Source of the DNA: CAZSNH01 sp052388455
GTDB lineage: Bacteria; Pseudomonadota; Alphaproteobacteria; Rhizobiales; Hyphomicrobiaceae
Reading direction: 5' to 3'
DNA: 32,463 nt
Assembly: GCA_052388455.1 (NCBI GenBank)
Contig: JBQTIA010000145.1
Coordinates: 1 to 32,463 of the forward strand
Part shown: piece by piece, positions 23,529 to 31,784 of the stretch
How positions within the stretch are numbered: the first letter of the stretch is position 1
How the letters are laid out: each line of letters begins with the position of its first letter
Position numbers and translations under genes: made by a program
The notes under the pieces: model-generated
What the model was told of the DNA's origin: nothing
Seen by the model: only the letters and a program-made list of their open reading frames with translations
Databases searched by the model: none

Positions 23529-24917
23529 ATGACAAGTCGGCGATGGATGCGGTGCGTGGCGGTGGCGATCGCGCTCGCCTGTTTCAGTCATGGCGTCGTC
23601 ACGGCCGGGGCCGCCGACACGGATCTCGAATGGCAGTTCACTGAGCGCACCGAACCGGAAAACGAGGGCCGCATGACCGCCCGCCTCGTTTACGGCGTTC
23701 CGGAGACCGACGATGTACGCGTGCGCGGGGTTTGCGAAGCCAGGCGAGGAACCGCCGTCGGCTCATCGCAGCTCTTCTTCAGTGCCGATGTCGGGCCGCT
23801 GTCAAACGGCGCCACGGCAAAGGTCCGATTTTCCGGCGGCGGTTTCGACCATGCTCTCGAGGGCGAGGTGAAGCTCCCGACCGGCGAGGAGGGCTCGGCC
23901 GGAGTGAGCGTTGCGGTGCCGAACGACGATCCGCTCTGGACAGCCTTCGCCAGCAAGGATCAGATCGACTACCTCGTTCCAGGCTTCCGGGCCGCCACCC
24001 TGTCCCTGACACGGGGACGGGACAAGATCAGTCGCTTCATCGATGCGTGTCGCGCCAAAGAAAAAAACCTCGGCACCGCGACCGTGACCGCCGGAGGTGG
24101 CCCGGTCCGATCGGCGCAATCGACGGGTGCCGGCGGGAGCGACGAGAAACAGGCGTTCGAAAGTGCCAAGGAACTCGGCACCAGAGATGCCTGGGACGCC
24201 TTCCTGCGCAACTATCCGCAGGGGTTCCACGCCGACCTTGCCCGCGCCTATCTCAAGAAGCTCGATGCGACGGCAACGTCGTCCGAACCGGAGATTCCGA
24301 TTGCTCCTCCCTTCGTCGATGACGGCACATGCAGAGAGCGCACGCGCATCCGGGCGCGGAATTCCGACACGGCGACCAAGATCACATTCATCAATGCATC
24401 TGGCGCGACGCGCGGGATCGTGTGGGTGGACTACGACGGAAATCCAAAGGACTTCGCCACTCTGGAGCACCGCCAGAAGATCGTGTTCGACACCTTCCTG
24501 ACGCATCCCTGGATGGTGACCGACGGTCCCGGCAACTGCATACAGATCACGCTGCCGACCGCAGAGGCACGCACCGTTGTGCTCGGTCCCGTCGCGGAGC
24601 CGAGACCGGCCGAGGCGCAGCAAGTCCGAACCCCGCCGCCGAAAAAGCCGGAAACGAAGAAAGTGACCGGCTGCGAAGAAGGATTCAAACTCGTCAAAGG
24701 CCGATGCAAACGCATCAAGAGCGGCGAAAAGCCGGGCGGCTGCCCGCCTGGAACAGTGCCGGTGCCCGAGACCGATGACTGCAAATGGAAGACCGACAAG
24801 AAAGGCTTCGAGGTCGCACCGTGGAAAAAGCCGGGCTGCAAGACCTGGCAGTCTCAGTGCGCCAAAGGCAATGGCGCGGCTTGCGGCAATTATGAGGCCA
24901 ATTGCCAGGTGAATTGA
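23529..24917 (+). CDS. Secreted protein with VHL-beta-like domain and Cys-rich tail
   Basis: A 462-aa exported protein; the signal peptide ends near residue 28 (AVAIALACFSHGVVTAGAA). Residues 30-175 form a beta-rich domain I do not recognise. Residues 208-245 carry AWDAFLRNYPQGFHADLARA, a helical motif often next to caspase-like or SPOR-type modules in Rhizobiales. Residues ~268-353 resemble the beta domain of the von Hippel-Lindau protein: KITFINASG, VWVDYDGNPKDFATL, and HPWMVTDG, the last two aligning with VWLNFDGEPQPYPTL and HLWLFRDA of human VHL. The tail (about 375-462) is Pro/Lys-rich, then Cys-rich, with CEEGFKLVKGRC, GGCPPGTVPV and CGNYEANC. It starts 39 nt after maeB with only a weak AGG upstream. 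Its function and ligand are unknown. Confidence 0.82.
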   Translation: MTSRRWMRCVAVAIALACFSHGVVTAGAADTDLEWQFTERTEPENEGRMTARLVYGVPETDDVRVRGVCEARRGTAVGSSQLFFSADVGPLSNGATAKVRFSGGGFDHALEGEVKLPTGEEGSAGVSVAVPNDDPLWTAFASKDQIDYLVPGFRAATLSLTRGRDKISRFIDACRAKEKNLGTATVTAGGGPVRSAQSTGAGGSDEKQAFESAKELGTRDAWDAFLRNYPQGFHADLARAYLKKLDATATSSEPEIPIAPPFVDDGTCRERTRIRARNSDTATKITFINASGATRGIVWVDYDGNPKDFATLEHRQKIVFDTFLTHPWMVTDGPGNCIQITLPTAEARTVVLGPVAEPRPAEAQQVRTPPPKKPETKKVTGCEEGFKLVKGRCKRIKSGEKPGGCPPGTVPVPETDDCKWKTDKKGFEVAPWKKPGCKTWQSQCAKGNGAACGNYEANCQVN

Positions 24918-25152
24918 GGCGCAGCGCAAATCCAAGCTCGGACCTGGATTCGTGATGCATGCCACAATCGGTTTCGCTAGAGTTCTCTTCCCAGGAGACG
25001 TCTCCCGACGTCGTTCTCCTCATTGTTCGGAGTGCTCAGCGAACGCAAAGCGATTGAGCCTGGGAAGCGCTGGATGGCCGGGTCGAAACCGGCCCTTTCA
25101 TCGAAGTTCTTGTGATCGAACACCACGTCATCAGACCGGAGCGGAGTTTACG

Positions 25153-25893
25153 ATGCTGAAATGGACTGCACATCTGGCGCTGGCCGCCATCCTGACCGTG
25201 GGGCTGCTGCCGCAAGCGGCCTCTGCCCAGCGATCGGGACGCAATCTCGAGGTGCTCGGCACGGCGACCATCGGCACGCGCATCGAGCGCGATGTCATCG
25301 AGATCGGTCCCAGGGAAGGCCGCTTCCAATCGATCGAGTTCGAAGTCAAGCAGAGCGATGTCGAAATCATCGATCTGAAAATCGTCTACGGCGGCGGCCA
25401 AGCCGACGAATATCGTGTCCGCGAACTGTTCCGCGCCGGCAGCCGCTCTCGGTCGATCGACCTCAAGGGACGCGACCGCGTCATTCGACAGATCGAGGTG
25501 ACCTACCGCGCGCGCGGTCCCGTGCAGATCGTCTTCTACGGCGAGCAGGGCCGCTTCGTCGACAACGATCGCGGCTGGGAGCAACTCGGCTGCCAGAAGG
25601 TCGGCTTCATCGCCGATCGCGACATCATCAGGGTCGGTCGCCGCGACGGCCGCTTCCGCTCGATCAAACTCAAAGTCTCGGATAACAGGATCCGCATGGT
25701 CGACCTGAGAGTCGTTTACGGAAGCGGCATCCCGGATACCATTCCGGTCCGATCCGTCATCCCGGCTGGCGCCGAAGTGGGGCCGTTCGACCTCAAGGGC
25801 GACAAGCGGTTCATCGACCGCATCGAGTTGATTTATCTATCGCAGTTCAACTTCAAGGGTCAGGCAACGGTGTGCGCCTACGGGCGTCCTTAG
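25153..25893 (+). CDS. Secreted protein made of two copies of one beta-rich domain, function unknown
   Basis: A 246-aa exported protein with a signal peptide (MLKWTAHLALAAILTVGLLPQAASA). The mature part is an internal duplication: repeat 1 (about 30-125) has LGTATIGTRIERDVIEIGPR, GRFQSIEFEVK and SIDLKGRDRVIRQIEVTYR; repeat 2 (about 148-235) has LGCQKVGFIADRDIIRVGRR, GRFRSIKLKVS and PFDLKGDKRFIDRIELIYL. The aligned pattern is D-I-I-x-V/I-G-x-R-x-G-R-F-x-S-I followed by V-Y-G-x-G. I do not know a characterised family. The ATG at 25153 follows GGAG (25143-25146) and begins the signal peptide directly; a start at 24952 in the same frame is unlikely. It lies 235 nt after the VHL-like gene and before a strong terminator, so the two may form a secreted-protein pair. 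Confidence 0.78.
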   Translation: MLKWTAHLALAAILTVGLLPQAASAQRSGRNLEVLGTATIGTRIERDVIEIGPREGRFQSIEFEVKQSDVEIIDLKIVYGGGQADEYRVRELFRAGSRSRSIDLKGRDRVIRQIEVTYRARGPVQIVFYGEQGRFVDNDRGWEQLGCQKVGFIADRDIIRVGRRDGRFRSIKLKVSDNRIRMVDLRVVYGSGIPDTIPVRSVIPAGAEVGPFDLKGDKRFIDRIELIYLSQFNFKGQATVCAYGRP

Positions 25894-25943
25894 TCACGGC
25901 AACAGACGACACGGTTCTTAGCGATATCGTGAAACAGGCGAAT

Positions 25944-25980
25944 GCGGGATCAGGGTGTCACCTGATCCCGCCGTTGTCGT
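25944..25980 (+). terminator. Intrinsic terminator after the duplicated-domain gene
   Basis: GCGGGATCAGG (25944-25954) and CCTGATCCCGC (25961-25971) form a perfect 11-bp stem with a 6-nt loop, 50 nt after the stop codon. The downstream CGTTGTCGTTTCG is partly T-rich. On the minus strand it could also insulate the olsB 3' end. Confidence 0.7.
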
Positions 25981-26024
25981 TTCGGGCAGGTTGATCGAGC
26001 AGACGACAAGCAGCACTGGAGGGC

Positions 26025-27005
26025 TCAGACGTCCGCTGCGACGCGGCTCTTGACTTCGTCCGGGGCACCGAAATGCTCAAAATACCGCGGATCGATCTTC
26101 TCTACCGGCAGGATGATCAGCACATCGGTGGTGCCGAACTGACGGTCGATGACGGCGCCGTCTCCGATCATGGCGCCGAGCCGCAGATAGCCCTTGATCA
26201 GCGGCGGCATGGCCTTGAGCGCGGCCTTCATGTCGACAGCACTCTTCGGCAGAAGGTCCATCCGGTGGTGCAGGTGCGGATGCGCCCGGCACTGCCAGTC
26301 CGCCGTTGCCGACGCGTGATGATGCAGGAAGCTCAGCGCCATCGCGTGCGCTCCAGGGTCGGTGCCCTCGAAGCTGGCACAGCCGATCATCACATCGACC
26401 TTATGCTCGCGGACGTAGGTCCAGAGGCCGTGCCACAGCAGCTCGACGGTGCGCTTGTTGCGATAGGGCTTCAGAACGCAGGAACGTCCGAGCTCCATGA
26501 ACCGATAGCGCGGCGACTTGCCACGAATGAGCGGCGCGATGTCGTACTCGCCCTGCGTATAAAATCCGACACCGCGTTCGGCCTGCTCCTGCCGCAGCAC
26601 CCGGTAGGTACCGACGACGGCGGCCCGCCGCCCGCTGGTCCATGCGCCATCGGTCCGGACAGTGGCCCGGTCGACGACGAGCAGGTGATCGCAGAGCGCA
26701 TCGTAGCCGTCCTGGTCACGCCGGCGCATCCGGGCGACGATGCCCGGCGTGGCAGACATTTCCTCGTAGAACACCTGATAGCGCAACCGCTGCGCCTGGG
26801 CGATCTCGGACCGCCTGCGCGCCATCTTCACTTCCAGAGTGCCGATACGCCCGTAGGACTTTTCCGGCGTCCGTCGCTTGAACGCCAGCTCCGAACCGCG
26901 GCGTGTGGCCGAGATGGCCCGGGCAGCCAGCAGCCCCATCGGCAGCGGCTTAACCAGCACGCGCCGCTTCAGTCTGCTTCGCACCGACCCCGTCTCACCT
27001 GTCAT
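26025..27005 (-). CDS. olsB: OlsB-type ornithine-acyl[ACP] N-acyltransferase (GNAT fold)
   Basis: Transfers a 3-hydroxyacyl group from acyl carrier protein to the alpha-amino group of ornithine, the first step of ornithine-lipid synthesis in the inner membrane. From the ATG at 27005 it has 326 aa. Family marks are RYQVFYEEMSA, FMELGRSCVLKPYRNKRTVE, VDVMIGCASFEGTDP and YLRLGAMIGDGAVIDRQFGT followed by DVLIILPVEKI. The start is supported by GGGAG (27014-27018), 8 nt upstream; the frame stays open to 27062. No olsA (second acyltransferase) is adjacent, so the pathway would be split, as in many Rhizobiales. The arginine- and lysine-rich N-terminal ~45 residues may aid membrane contact. Confidence 0.9.
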   Translation of the reverse strand: MTGETGSVRSRLKRRVLVKPLPMGLLAARAISATRRGSELAFKRRTPEKSYGRIGTLEVKMARRRSEIAQAQRLRYQVFYEEMSATPGIVARMRRRDQDGYDALCDHLLVVDRATVRTDGAWTSGRRAAVVGTYRVLRQEQAERGVGFYTQGEYDIAPLIRGKSPRYRFMELGRSCVLKPYRNKRTVELLWHGLWTYVREHKVDVMIGCASFEGTDPGAHAMALSFLHHHASATADWQCRAHPHLHHRMDLLPKSAVDMKAALKAMPPLIKGYLRLGAMIGDGAVIDRQFGTTDVLIILPVEKIDPRYFEHFGAPDEVKSRVAADV

Positions 27006-27190
27006 GCCGTCGGCTCCCAAAGCCTGCGAACCGGGAACAAATCCCATGGGCCGGAGTCCCAAAGGGCCCCACAGCCGTTGCGATCCTTCTAATACCGATT
27101 CCGAGACAGTATTGCGACGACACCCGCCGCGAAGACGACGCAGATGTGCGCAGAGGGATGGTGCCAGGGTTGTTGCCGCCGTCGGGTCCT

Positions 27191-29674
27191 TCAGGCGGCC
27201 CGGCCGTCAGAACTGGATTGGGCCGCATTGGAATTGGCCGAATCGGATCGCGCCTTGCCAGCGGCCAGCCAGCGCACCAGCACCCCTTCGATGGCCTGTT
27301 TGTCGAATGGCTTGGCGAGATAATCGTCCATGCCGGCGTCGAGGTAGCGGAGTCGATCCTCGGGGAAGGCATTCGCCGTCAGCGCCACGATCGGCGGCAA
27401 GGGGCGAACGGCCGAGCCGGACGCGCTCGAACTGACGTCCGCATCGAGCGCTTTGATGGCGCGGGTTGCCTCGACGCCGTCCATCTCCGGCATCAGGATG
27501 TCCATCAGGACGAGATCGAAAGGCCCTGAACTTCCGGAGAGCGACGCACGCACCGCAGCCACCGCCGCCGACCCATTGCGCACCGACACGACCTCGCAAC
27601 CGCATTTTTCTAGAATGCGGCGGGCCAGCAGCTCGTTGATGTCGTTGTCCTCGGCGAGCAATACGCGCGGGCGCACGGCCGCGCTCGCCAAATCGCTCGC
27701 CGGCGCGTCGACCGCACGGTTCGTGACCAGTACGTCTCTCGGCCGCGCGCCGAGCTGCTCCAGCAGCGAATTGGGCCGCACGGGCCTGACGAGATAGGCG
27801 GCGAAGCCGTGTGCGCGAAACGCCGCCAGACTGGAGCGCGACAGCACGTTGACGAGGACGATTCCGCGCAGATCAGCGGCGGCGCGGCCGGCCGCAACGA
27901 GGTGCCGGCGTGCGGCCGCGAGCAGTTCTGCGGCGGCAACCGGATCGGCGCTGACCTCGACAACGACCCGGTCTACCGGACGGCCGGACAGCGCCGCGTC
28001 CTTCACTGCGCGTTGGGCTTCGGCGAAAGGCACATCCAGTGTCGGGATGCCGCCGGCGACCAGCGTCGCCGCTAGGCTCTTGCGTTCCATGGCCCGATCG
28101 AAGGCAAGGAGAACGTGCATGGGACCGAGGTCCGCAGGCGCCTCGCCGACCGCGGCATCCGGCAGCTCGATGGAGCGAAATTCCAGTTCGGCAAAGAACG
28201 TCGAACCCTTCCCGGGACTCGATGTGACGTGGATGTCTCCGCCCATCGCCAGCGCGAGACGCTGCGAGATGGCGAGCCCGAGCCCAGTTCCCCCGCTCTG
28301 TCGCTTGATCGCCGCATCGGCCTGCTCGAATTCATCGAACAGGCGTTTCTTGTCCTCTTCCGAGAGGCCGATGCCGCTGTCCTGGACCGAGACCATCATC
28401 CGGACGGTGCCCGGCTCGCGCCGTGCGTCTGAGAGGCACCGCGCCGAAATGAGAACCCCGCCGGTATCGGTGAATTTGACGGCGTTGGAGACCAGATTGA
28501 GCAGGATCTGCCGCACGCGGGCTTCGTCTCCCGCGATCGGGATCGCCGCATCCGTCGCAACCGACCACGCGATCTCCAGCCCCTTCTCGTGCGCGCGTGG
28601 CGCCAGCAGCTCGACCGCCGATTGGATAGTCCCTTCGATACGGAACGGCTGCTCGCTGAGCAGCAGCTTGCCGGCCTCGATCTTCGAATAATCGAGAATC
28701 TCGTCGATGATCACCAGCAGGTTGCGCGCCGACTGATCGATGGCGCGCGCGTAGGTCTGCTCGTCCAGGGTATCGCAGCTTTCGAGCAGCAGGCTCGCCA
28801 TGCCGAGAATGCCGTTCATCGGCGTGCGGATTTCATGACTCATCGTGGCCAGGAAGCGCGACTTGGCGCGGCTCGCCGCTTCGGCACGGTCACGCGCCTC
28901 TTCGAGCTCGGCCCGTGCCCGGCGCCGCTCGGTGACATCGCGTCCGATGCACTGAACCTCGTCACCGTCGCCGGCCGGGGAGGGCACGTCCTGCTCCTCC
29001 CATTCGATCCAGCGGGGACCGGCACTCGTCGCGATCTCCTGCAAGAACTGTCGGCGGCGACGCTCGCCGATGACTTCCGAACGCTGCGGTCCATCGGCTG
29101 CAAGGACCGTCGGACGGAACTCGCTGCCAATCGCTTCGTCTGCATCGAGCCCGAAGGCCCGGCAAAACGCGCGATTGACGAACGTCAGCCGGTCGCTGCC
29201 GTCGCGGCGCAGAATCATGTCGTCCTGGCTGTCGAGAAGGTCGCGGCAGCGGCTTTCGTTCTCGGAAATTTCCCACTGCAGATCCTTCAACTGCTCGATG
29301 CGCCGCTCGAGGCGCTGCCCGAACTCTGTCAGCCGGCCGACATCATCAGGCTGCTTGATTTCGGCCTGGAGCAAGGCCCGGTGGACGGCGAGCAACGACA
29401 GCAGTGCGCCGACCACGGCAAAGCCGTGCGCTGTCGAGAACGGACCCGGCAACAGGGCCAGCGCGACGAGGATCGAGAAGGCCGCCGTGGCGGCCAGCAC
29501 GTGAACGGGGGCCGGGCTCGTCGGCCAGGCGGCGAATACCTGGTTTGCAATGGGGGCAACGCGACGGCGCAGCCACCGTCGTCGCACCGCGAAACGCATT
29601 CGCGTTTCTATGGCAGCACCGGCCAACGCCGTATGCGGGTTCGTCGGCGCTACGGATTTGGCCTCGCTGTCCAC
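27191..29674 (-). CDS. Hybrid sensor histidine kinase: PAS, HisKA, HATPase, degenerate receiver, receiver
   Basis: An 827-aa two-component sensor. Two hydrophobic helices at about 54-100 anchor it with almost no periplasmic loop, so it probably senses an internal or membrane signal. In order: PAS domain (about 142-252), HisKA with phospho-accepting His280 (SHEIRTPMNGILGM), HATPase with N-box Asn393/Asn397, G1 DSGIG (432-436) and G2 GTGLGL (462-467), a receiver-like region (519-650) with key residues replaced (Glu573 for Asp, Arg630 for Lys), then an intact receiver with acidic pair Glu675/Asp676, phospho-site Asp725, Thr766 and Lys788. Translation probably starts at a GTG (29674); an in-frame ATG at 29599 is possible. 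No cognate response regulator or Hpt protein is adjacent. Confidence 0.92.
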   Translation of the reverse strand: MDSEAKSVAPTNPHTALAGAAIETRMRFAVRRRWLRRRVAPIANQVFAAWPTSPAPVHVLAATAAFSILVALALLPGPFSTAHGFAVVGALLSLLAVHRALLQAEIKQPDDVGRLTEFGQRLERRIEQLKDLQWEISENESRCRDLLDSQDDMILRRDGSDRLTFVNRAFCRAFGLDADEAIGSEFRPTVLAADGPQRSEVIGERRRRQFLQEIATSAGPRWIEWEEQDVPSPAGDGDEVQCIGRDVTERRRARAELEEARDRAEAASRAKSRFLATMSHEIRTPMNGILGMASLLLESCDTLDEQTYARAIDQSARNLLVIIDEILDYSKIEAGKLLLSEQPFRIEGTIQSAVELLAPRAHEKGLEIAWSVATDAAIPIAGDEARVRQILLNLVSNAVKFTDTGGVLISARCLSDARREPGTVRMMVSVQDSGIGLSEEDKKRLFDEFEQADAAIKRQSGGTGLGLAISQRLALAMGGDIHVTSSPGKGSTFFAELEFRSIELPDAAVGEAPADLGPMHVLLAFDRAMERKSLAATLVAGGIPTLDVPFAEAQRAVKDAALSGRPVDRVVVEVSADPVAAAELLAAARRHLVAAGRAAADLRGIVLVNVLSRSSLAAFRAHGFAAYLVRPVRPNSLLEQLGARPRDVLVTNRAVDAPASDLASAAVRPRVLLAEDNDINELLARRILEKCGCEVVSVRNGSAAVAAVRASLSGSSGPFDLVLMDILMPEMDGVEATRAIKALDADVSSSASGSAVRPLPPIVALTANAFPEDRLRYLDAGMDDYLAKPFDKQAIEGVLVRWLAAGKARSDSANSNAAQSSSDGRAA

Positions 29675-29799
29675 TGGTCTTCGCGGCCCCGTTTTCGCCT
29701 TCGAGACCGCCAGCCAATCACACCGCTTCTTACAAAATCTGAACAGTCGTGGTTAACGAGAATTGGCCGCACAATTCGCAGCTATTACGAGTGGATCGA

Positions 29800-30048
29800 T
29801 CACGTTGCCCGGCCCTCAGCCGTGTCGTCGAGCGGTCGCGCCGTCTCCGCTGTCATCAGCGGCACACCATTTCGGATCGGGTAGGCAAGTCGCGCCTTGG
29901 GACTGATCAGCTCCTGCCGGGCCTCGTCGTACGTCAGCGCGCATTTGGTCAGCGGACACACCAGCAGCTCGAGCAGCCGCACGTCGGTGCGGTCGTCGTC
30001 TCCGGAACTGGCTGGACCGGTTTCGGCCTTGGGGTCGGGATGGGACAC
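29800..30048 (-). CDS. Trm112-family small protein
   Basis: An 82-aa protein of the Trm112/UPF0434 family (COG2835). The core LLELLVCPLTKCALTYDEAR, then LISPKARLAYPIRNGVPLM, is the usual bacterial form; eukaryotic Trm112 activates methyltransferases, while the bacterial role is not settled. Only one CxxxC motif is visible, so zinc binding is doubtful. The start is a GTG at 30048 and lies 7 nt after the LON-domain gene stop, giving a clear operon. An acidic, probably flexible N-terminal ~20 residues precedes the domain. Confidence 0.88.
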   Translation of the reverse strand: MSHPDPKAETGPASSGDDDRTDVRLLELLVCPLTKCALTYDEARQELISPKARLAYPIRNGVPLMTAETARPLDDTAEGRAT

Positions 30049-30055
30049 TTGCGAC

Positions 30056-30742
30056 CTATTGCAAAGTATTGCCGGAGCTGCCGCTGGAGGCGAGCTCCAT
30101 CTCGGCCAGCGCGACGAGCACGTCGGCGCGCGCCTTCAGGGTTTCCGCTTCCAGCAGCGCCTGCTTTTCCTCCGGACCGTAGGGGCTCATCACGCACAGC
30201 GCATTGATCAGGAACTCGCTCGACGCGCGCTGAATGGCATTCCAGTCGGCGCGCAGATTTGTCTGCTCCAGGTAGTGCTTCAGAACGCGCAGAAGATTTT
30301 CGCGATCGACCTGCTCCTCGCCGAGCCCGGAATCGAAATCGTAGGCGAAGCGATCGTAGCTCACGCTGGCCATGCGGTAAGGTTTCGCCGTCACTGCCTC
30401 GTCGATGATGTCGTAGCGGGCGATGCCGGTCAGCGTGATCACCAGGCGTCCATCGGGAAGCTCCTGATAGGCGGTGACGCGGCCGGCGCAGCCGACGCGC
30501 TTCAGACCCGATGACTTGCCCGCAGGGCTCTCGGCACGGATGTCCCCATCGCCCGGACCGGGCTGTATGATGCCGAGAATGCGCGGACCCGACATCACGT
30601 CGTCGAGCATGGCGAGATAGCGCGGCTCGAAGACGTTGAGCGGCAGCGTCGCGCGCGGCAGCAGAATGGCGCCGCGCAGCGGAAACAGCGGAATCCGGGG
30701 GGGCAGGTCGGCGGGTCGTCGGTAGCGCTCAACACTGGACAC
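30056..30742 (-). CDS. LON substrate-binding domain protein (COG2802), no protease part
   Basis: A 228-aa protein that resembles only the N-terminal substrate-recognition domain of Lon protease: IPLFPLRGAILLPRATLPLNVFEPRYLAMLDD, then CAGRVTAYQELPDGRLVITL, and a helical second half. It has no AAA+ or Ser/Lys protease domain, so it may bind unfolded proteins or act as an adaptor. The start is GTG at 30742 with GAGGAA upstream. It lies 23 nt after ybbN and 7 nt before the Trm112 gene. This ybbN/LON-domain/Trm112 order is common in Hyphomicrobiales and points to a proteostasis role. Confidence 0.9.
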   Translation of the reverse strand: MSSVERYRRPADLPPRIPLFPLRGAILLPRATLPLNVFEPRYLAMLDDVMSGPRILGIIQPGPGDGDIRAESPAGKSSGLKRVGCAGRVTAYQELPDGRLVITLTGIARYDIIDEAVTAKPYRMASVSYDRFAYDFDSGLGEEQVDRENLLRVLKHYLEQTNLRADWNAIQRASSEFLINALCVMSPYGPEEKQALLEAETLKARADVLVALAEMELASSGSSGNTLQ

Positions 30743-30765
30743 GGCGCCGATTCCTCAAAGGAAGC

Positions 30766-31680
30766 TCAGGAGAAGAGCAGCGACGACAACCGCCGGCGGC
30801 CCTCGATGGTTTGCGGATCGGCCGGCCCCCACGCCTCGAAGAGCTGGACGAGCTGCTTGCGCGCCGCCTGCTCGTTCCAGTTACGGTCGCGCCGGAAGAG
30901 GTCGAGAAGATGATCGAGTGCCGCCGCCTTCTGGCCGCGCGCCCCAAGGGCCACCGCCAGCTCCAGCCTTGCGGCGTGGTCGGCGGGATTAGCGGCCAGT
31001 CGGCTCTCCAGCTCGGCGCGATTGTCCTTCCCGCCGGCCTGCTTGGCCAGCTCGAGGGCCGCGTGGGCCCTCTCCACGGGCGCCAGCGTGCGCTGGTCGG
31101 GCGGCACGAGCGCCAGAGTCTGTTCGGCGCGAACGGTGTCGCCGCTCTTGAGATAGCACTGCGCCAGACCGGCAATGGCCGTTCCGTTCTGCTGATCCTC
31201 CTGCAAAACGGCGGCGAAGGCTTCAGCGGCGCTCTGCAGGTCGCCCGCTTCGAGCGCCTGCTCGGCTGCGGCCAGCACAGCCGCCAGATCGGCTTCTGCG
31301 TCCTCGCCCAGCAAACGGTCGACAAAGGCGCGCACGGCGCTCTCGGGCTGTGCTCCAGTGAAGCCGTCGAGCGGTCTGCCGTCGCGGAAGGCATAAACCG
31401 TGGGCAGCGACTGCACGCGCAGCTGCGAGGCGATGGCCGGATGCTCGTCGGTATTGATCTTCACCAGCCGAACCTTGCCGCCGTAGCTGCGGACCACCTT
31501 CTCGAGGATCGGCGTCAATTGCTTGCACGGGCCGCACCACGAAGCCCAGAAGTCCACGATGACGGGCAGCTTGCGTGAGGCATCGATGACATCGCGTGCG
31601 AAAGCCGCGGTCGAAGAGTCCTTGATCGCGTCGCCGTCGGCCGCCGCTCCGGTTGACGGCTTCAAAGCTCCGAAGTCCAT
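30766..31680 (-). CDS. ybbN: YbbN/CnoX-type thioredoxin-TPR co-chaperone
   Basis: A 304-aa protein that protects unfolding proteins and passes them to chaperones. The thioredoxin domain (about 20-125) has the complete active site WCGPCK (48-53, Cys49/Cys52) and cis-Pro93 in SLPTVYAF; E. coli YbbN lacks the first Cys, so this one may be a true oxidoreductase as well as a holdase. The C-terminal ~170 residues are TPR-like helices (AAVLAAAEQALEAGDLQSAA, then AARLELAVALGARGQKAAAL). There is no signal peptide. GGAG lies 10 nt before the ATG. It is the first gene of a three-gene operon with the LON-domain and Trm112 proteins. Confidence 0.93.
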   Translation of the reverse strand: MDFGALKPSTGAAADGDAIKDSSTAAFARDVIDASRKLPVIVDFWASWCGPCKQLTPILEKVVRSYGGKVRLVKINTDEHPAIASQLRVQSLPTVYAFRDGRPLDGFTGAQPESAVRAFVDRLLGEDAEADLAAVLAAAEQALEAGDLQSAAEAFAAVLQEDQQNGTAIAGLAQCYLKSGDTVRAEQTLALVPPDQRTLAPVERAHAALELAKQAGGKDNRAELESRLAANPADHAARLELAVALGARGQKAAALDHLLDLFRRDRNWNEQAARKQLVQLFEAWGPADPQTIEGRRRLSSLLFS

Positions 31681-31714
31681 GCGTCAGTCACTCCAATGCC
31701 ACGAGCGGCGGGGG

Positions 31715-31750
31715 AAAAACGAAAAAGCCGAAGGCGGCAGCGGCCTTCGG
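31715..31750 (-). terminator. Intrinsic terminator for the YbaK/ProX gene
   Basis: On the minus strand CCGAAGGC pairs with GCCTTCGG (plus-strand 31743-31750 and 31728-31735) around a 7-nt loop, followed by CTTTTTCGTTTTT (two runs of five T). It lies about 35 nt after the stop codon at 31785 and before ybbN starts, so it separates the two transcription units. Confidence 0.85.
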
Positions 31751-31784
31751 TTCAGTTCCGAGATGAGCGCCATCCGCCCCGGCG

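Noticed and set aside
29760..29777. GAATTG-gccgca-CAATTC hairpin between the Trm112 gene and the histidine kinase
   Set aside because: Only a 6-bp AT-rich stem with no T-tract on either strand; neither a terminator nor an operator can be supported.
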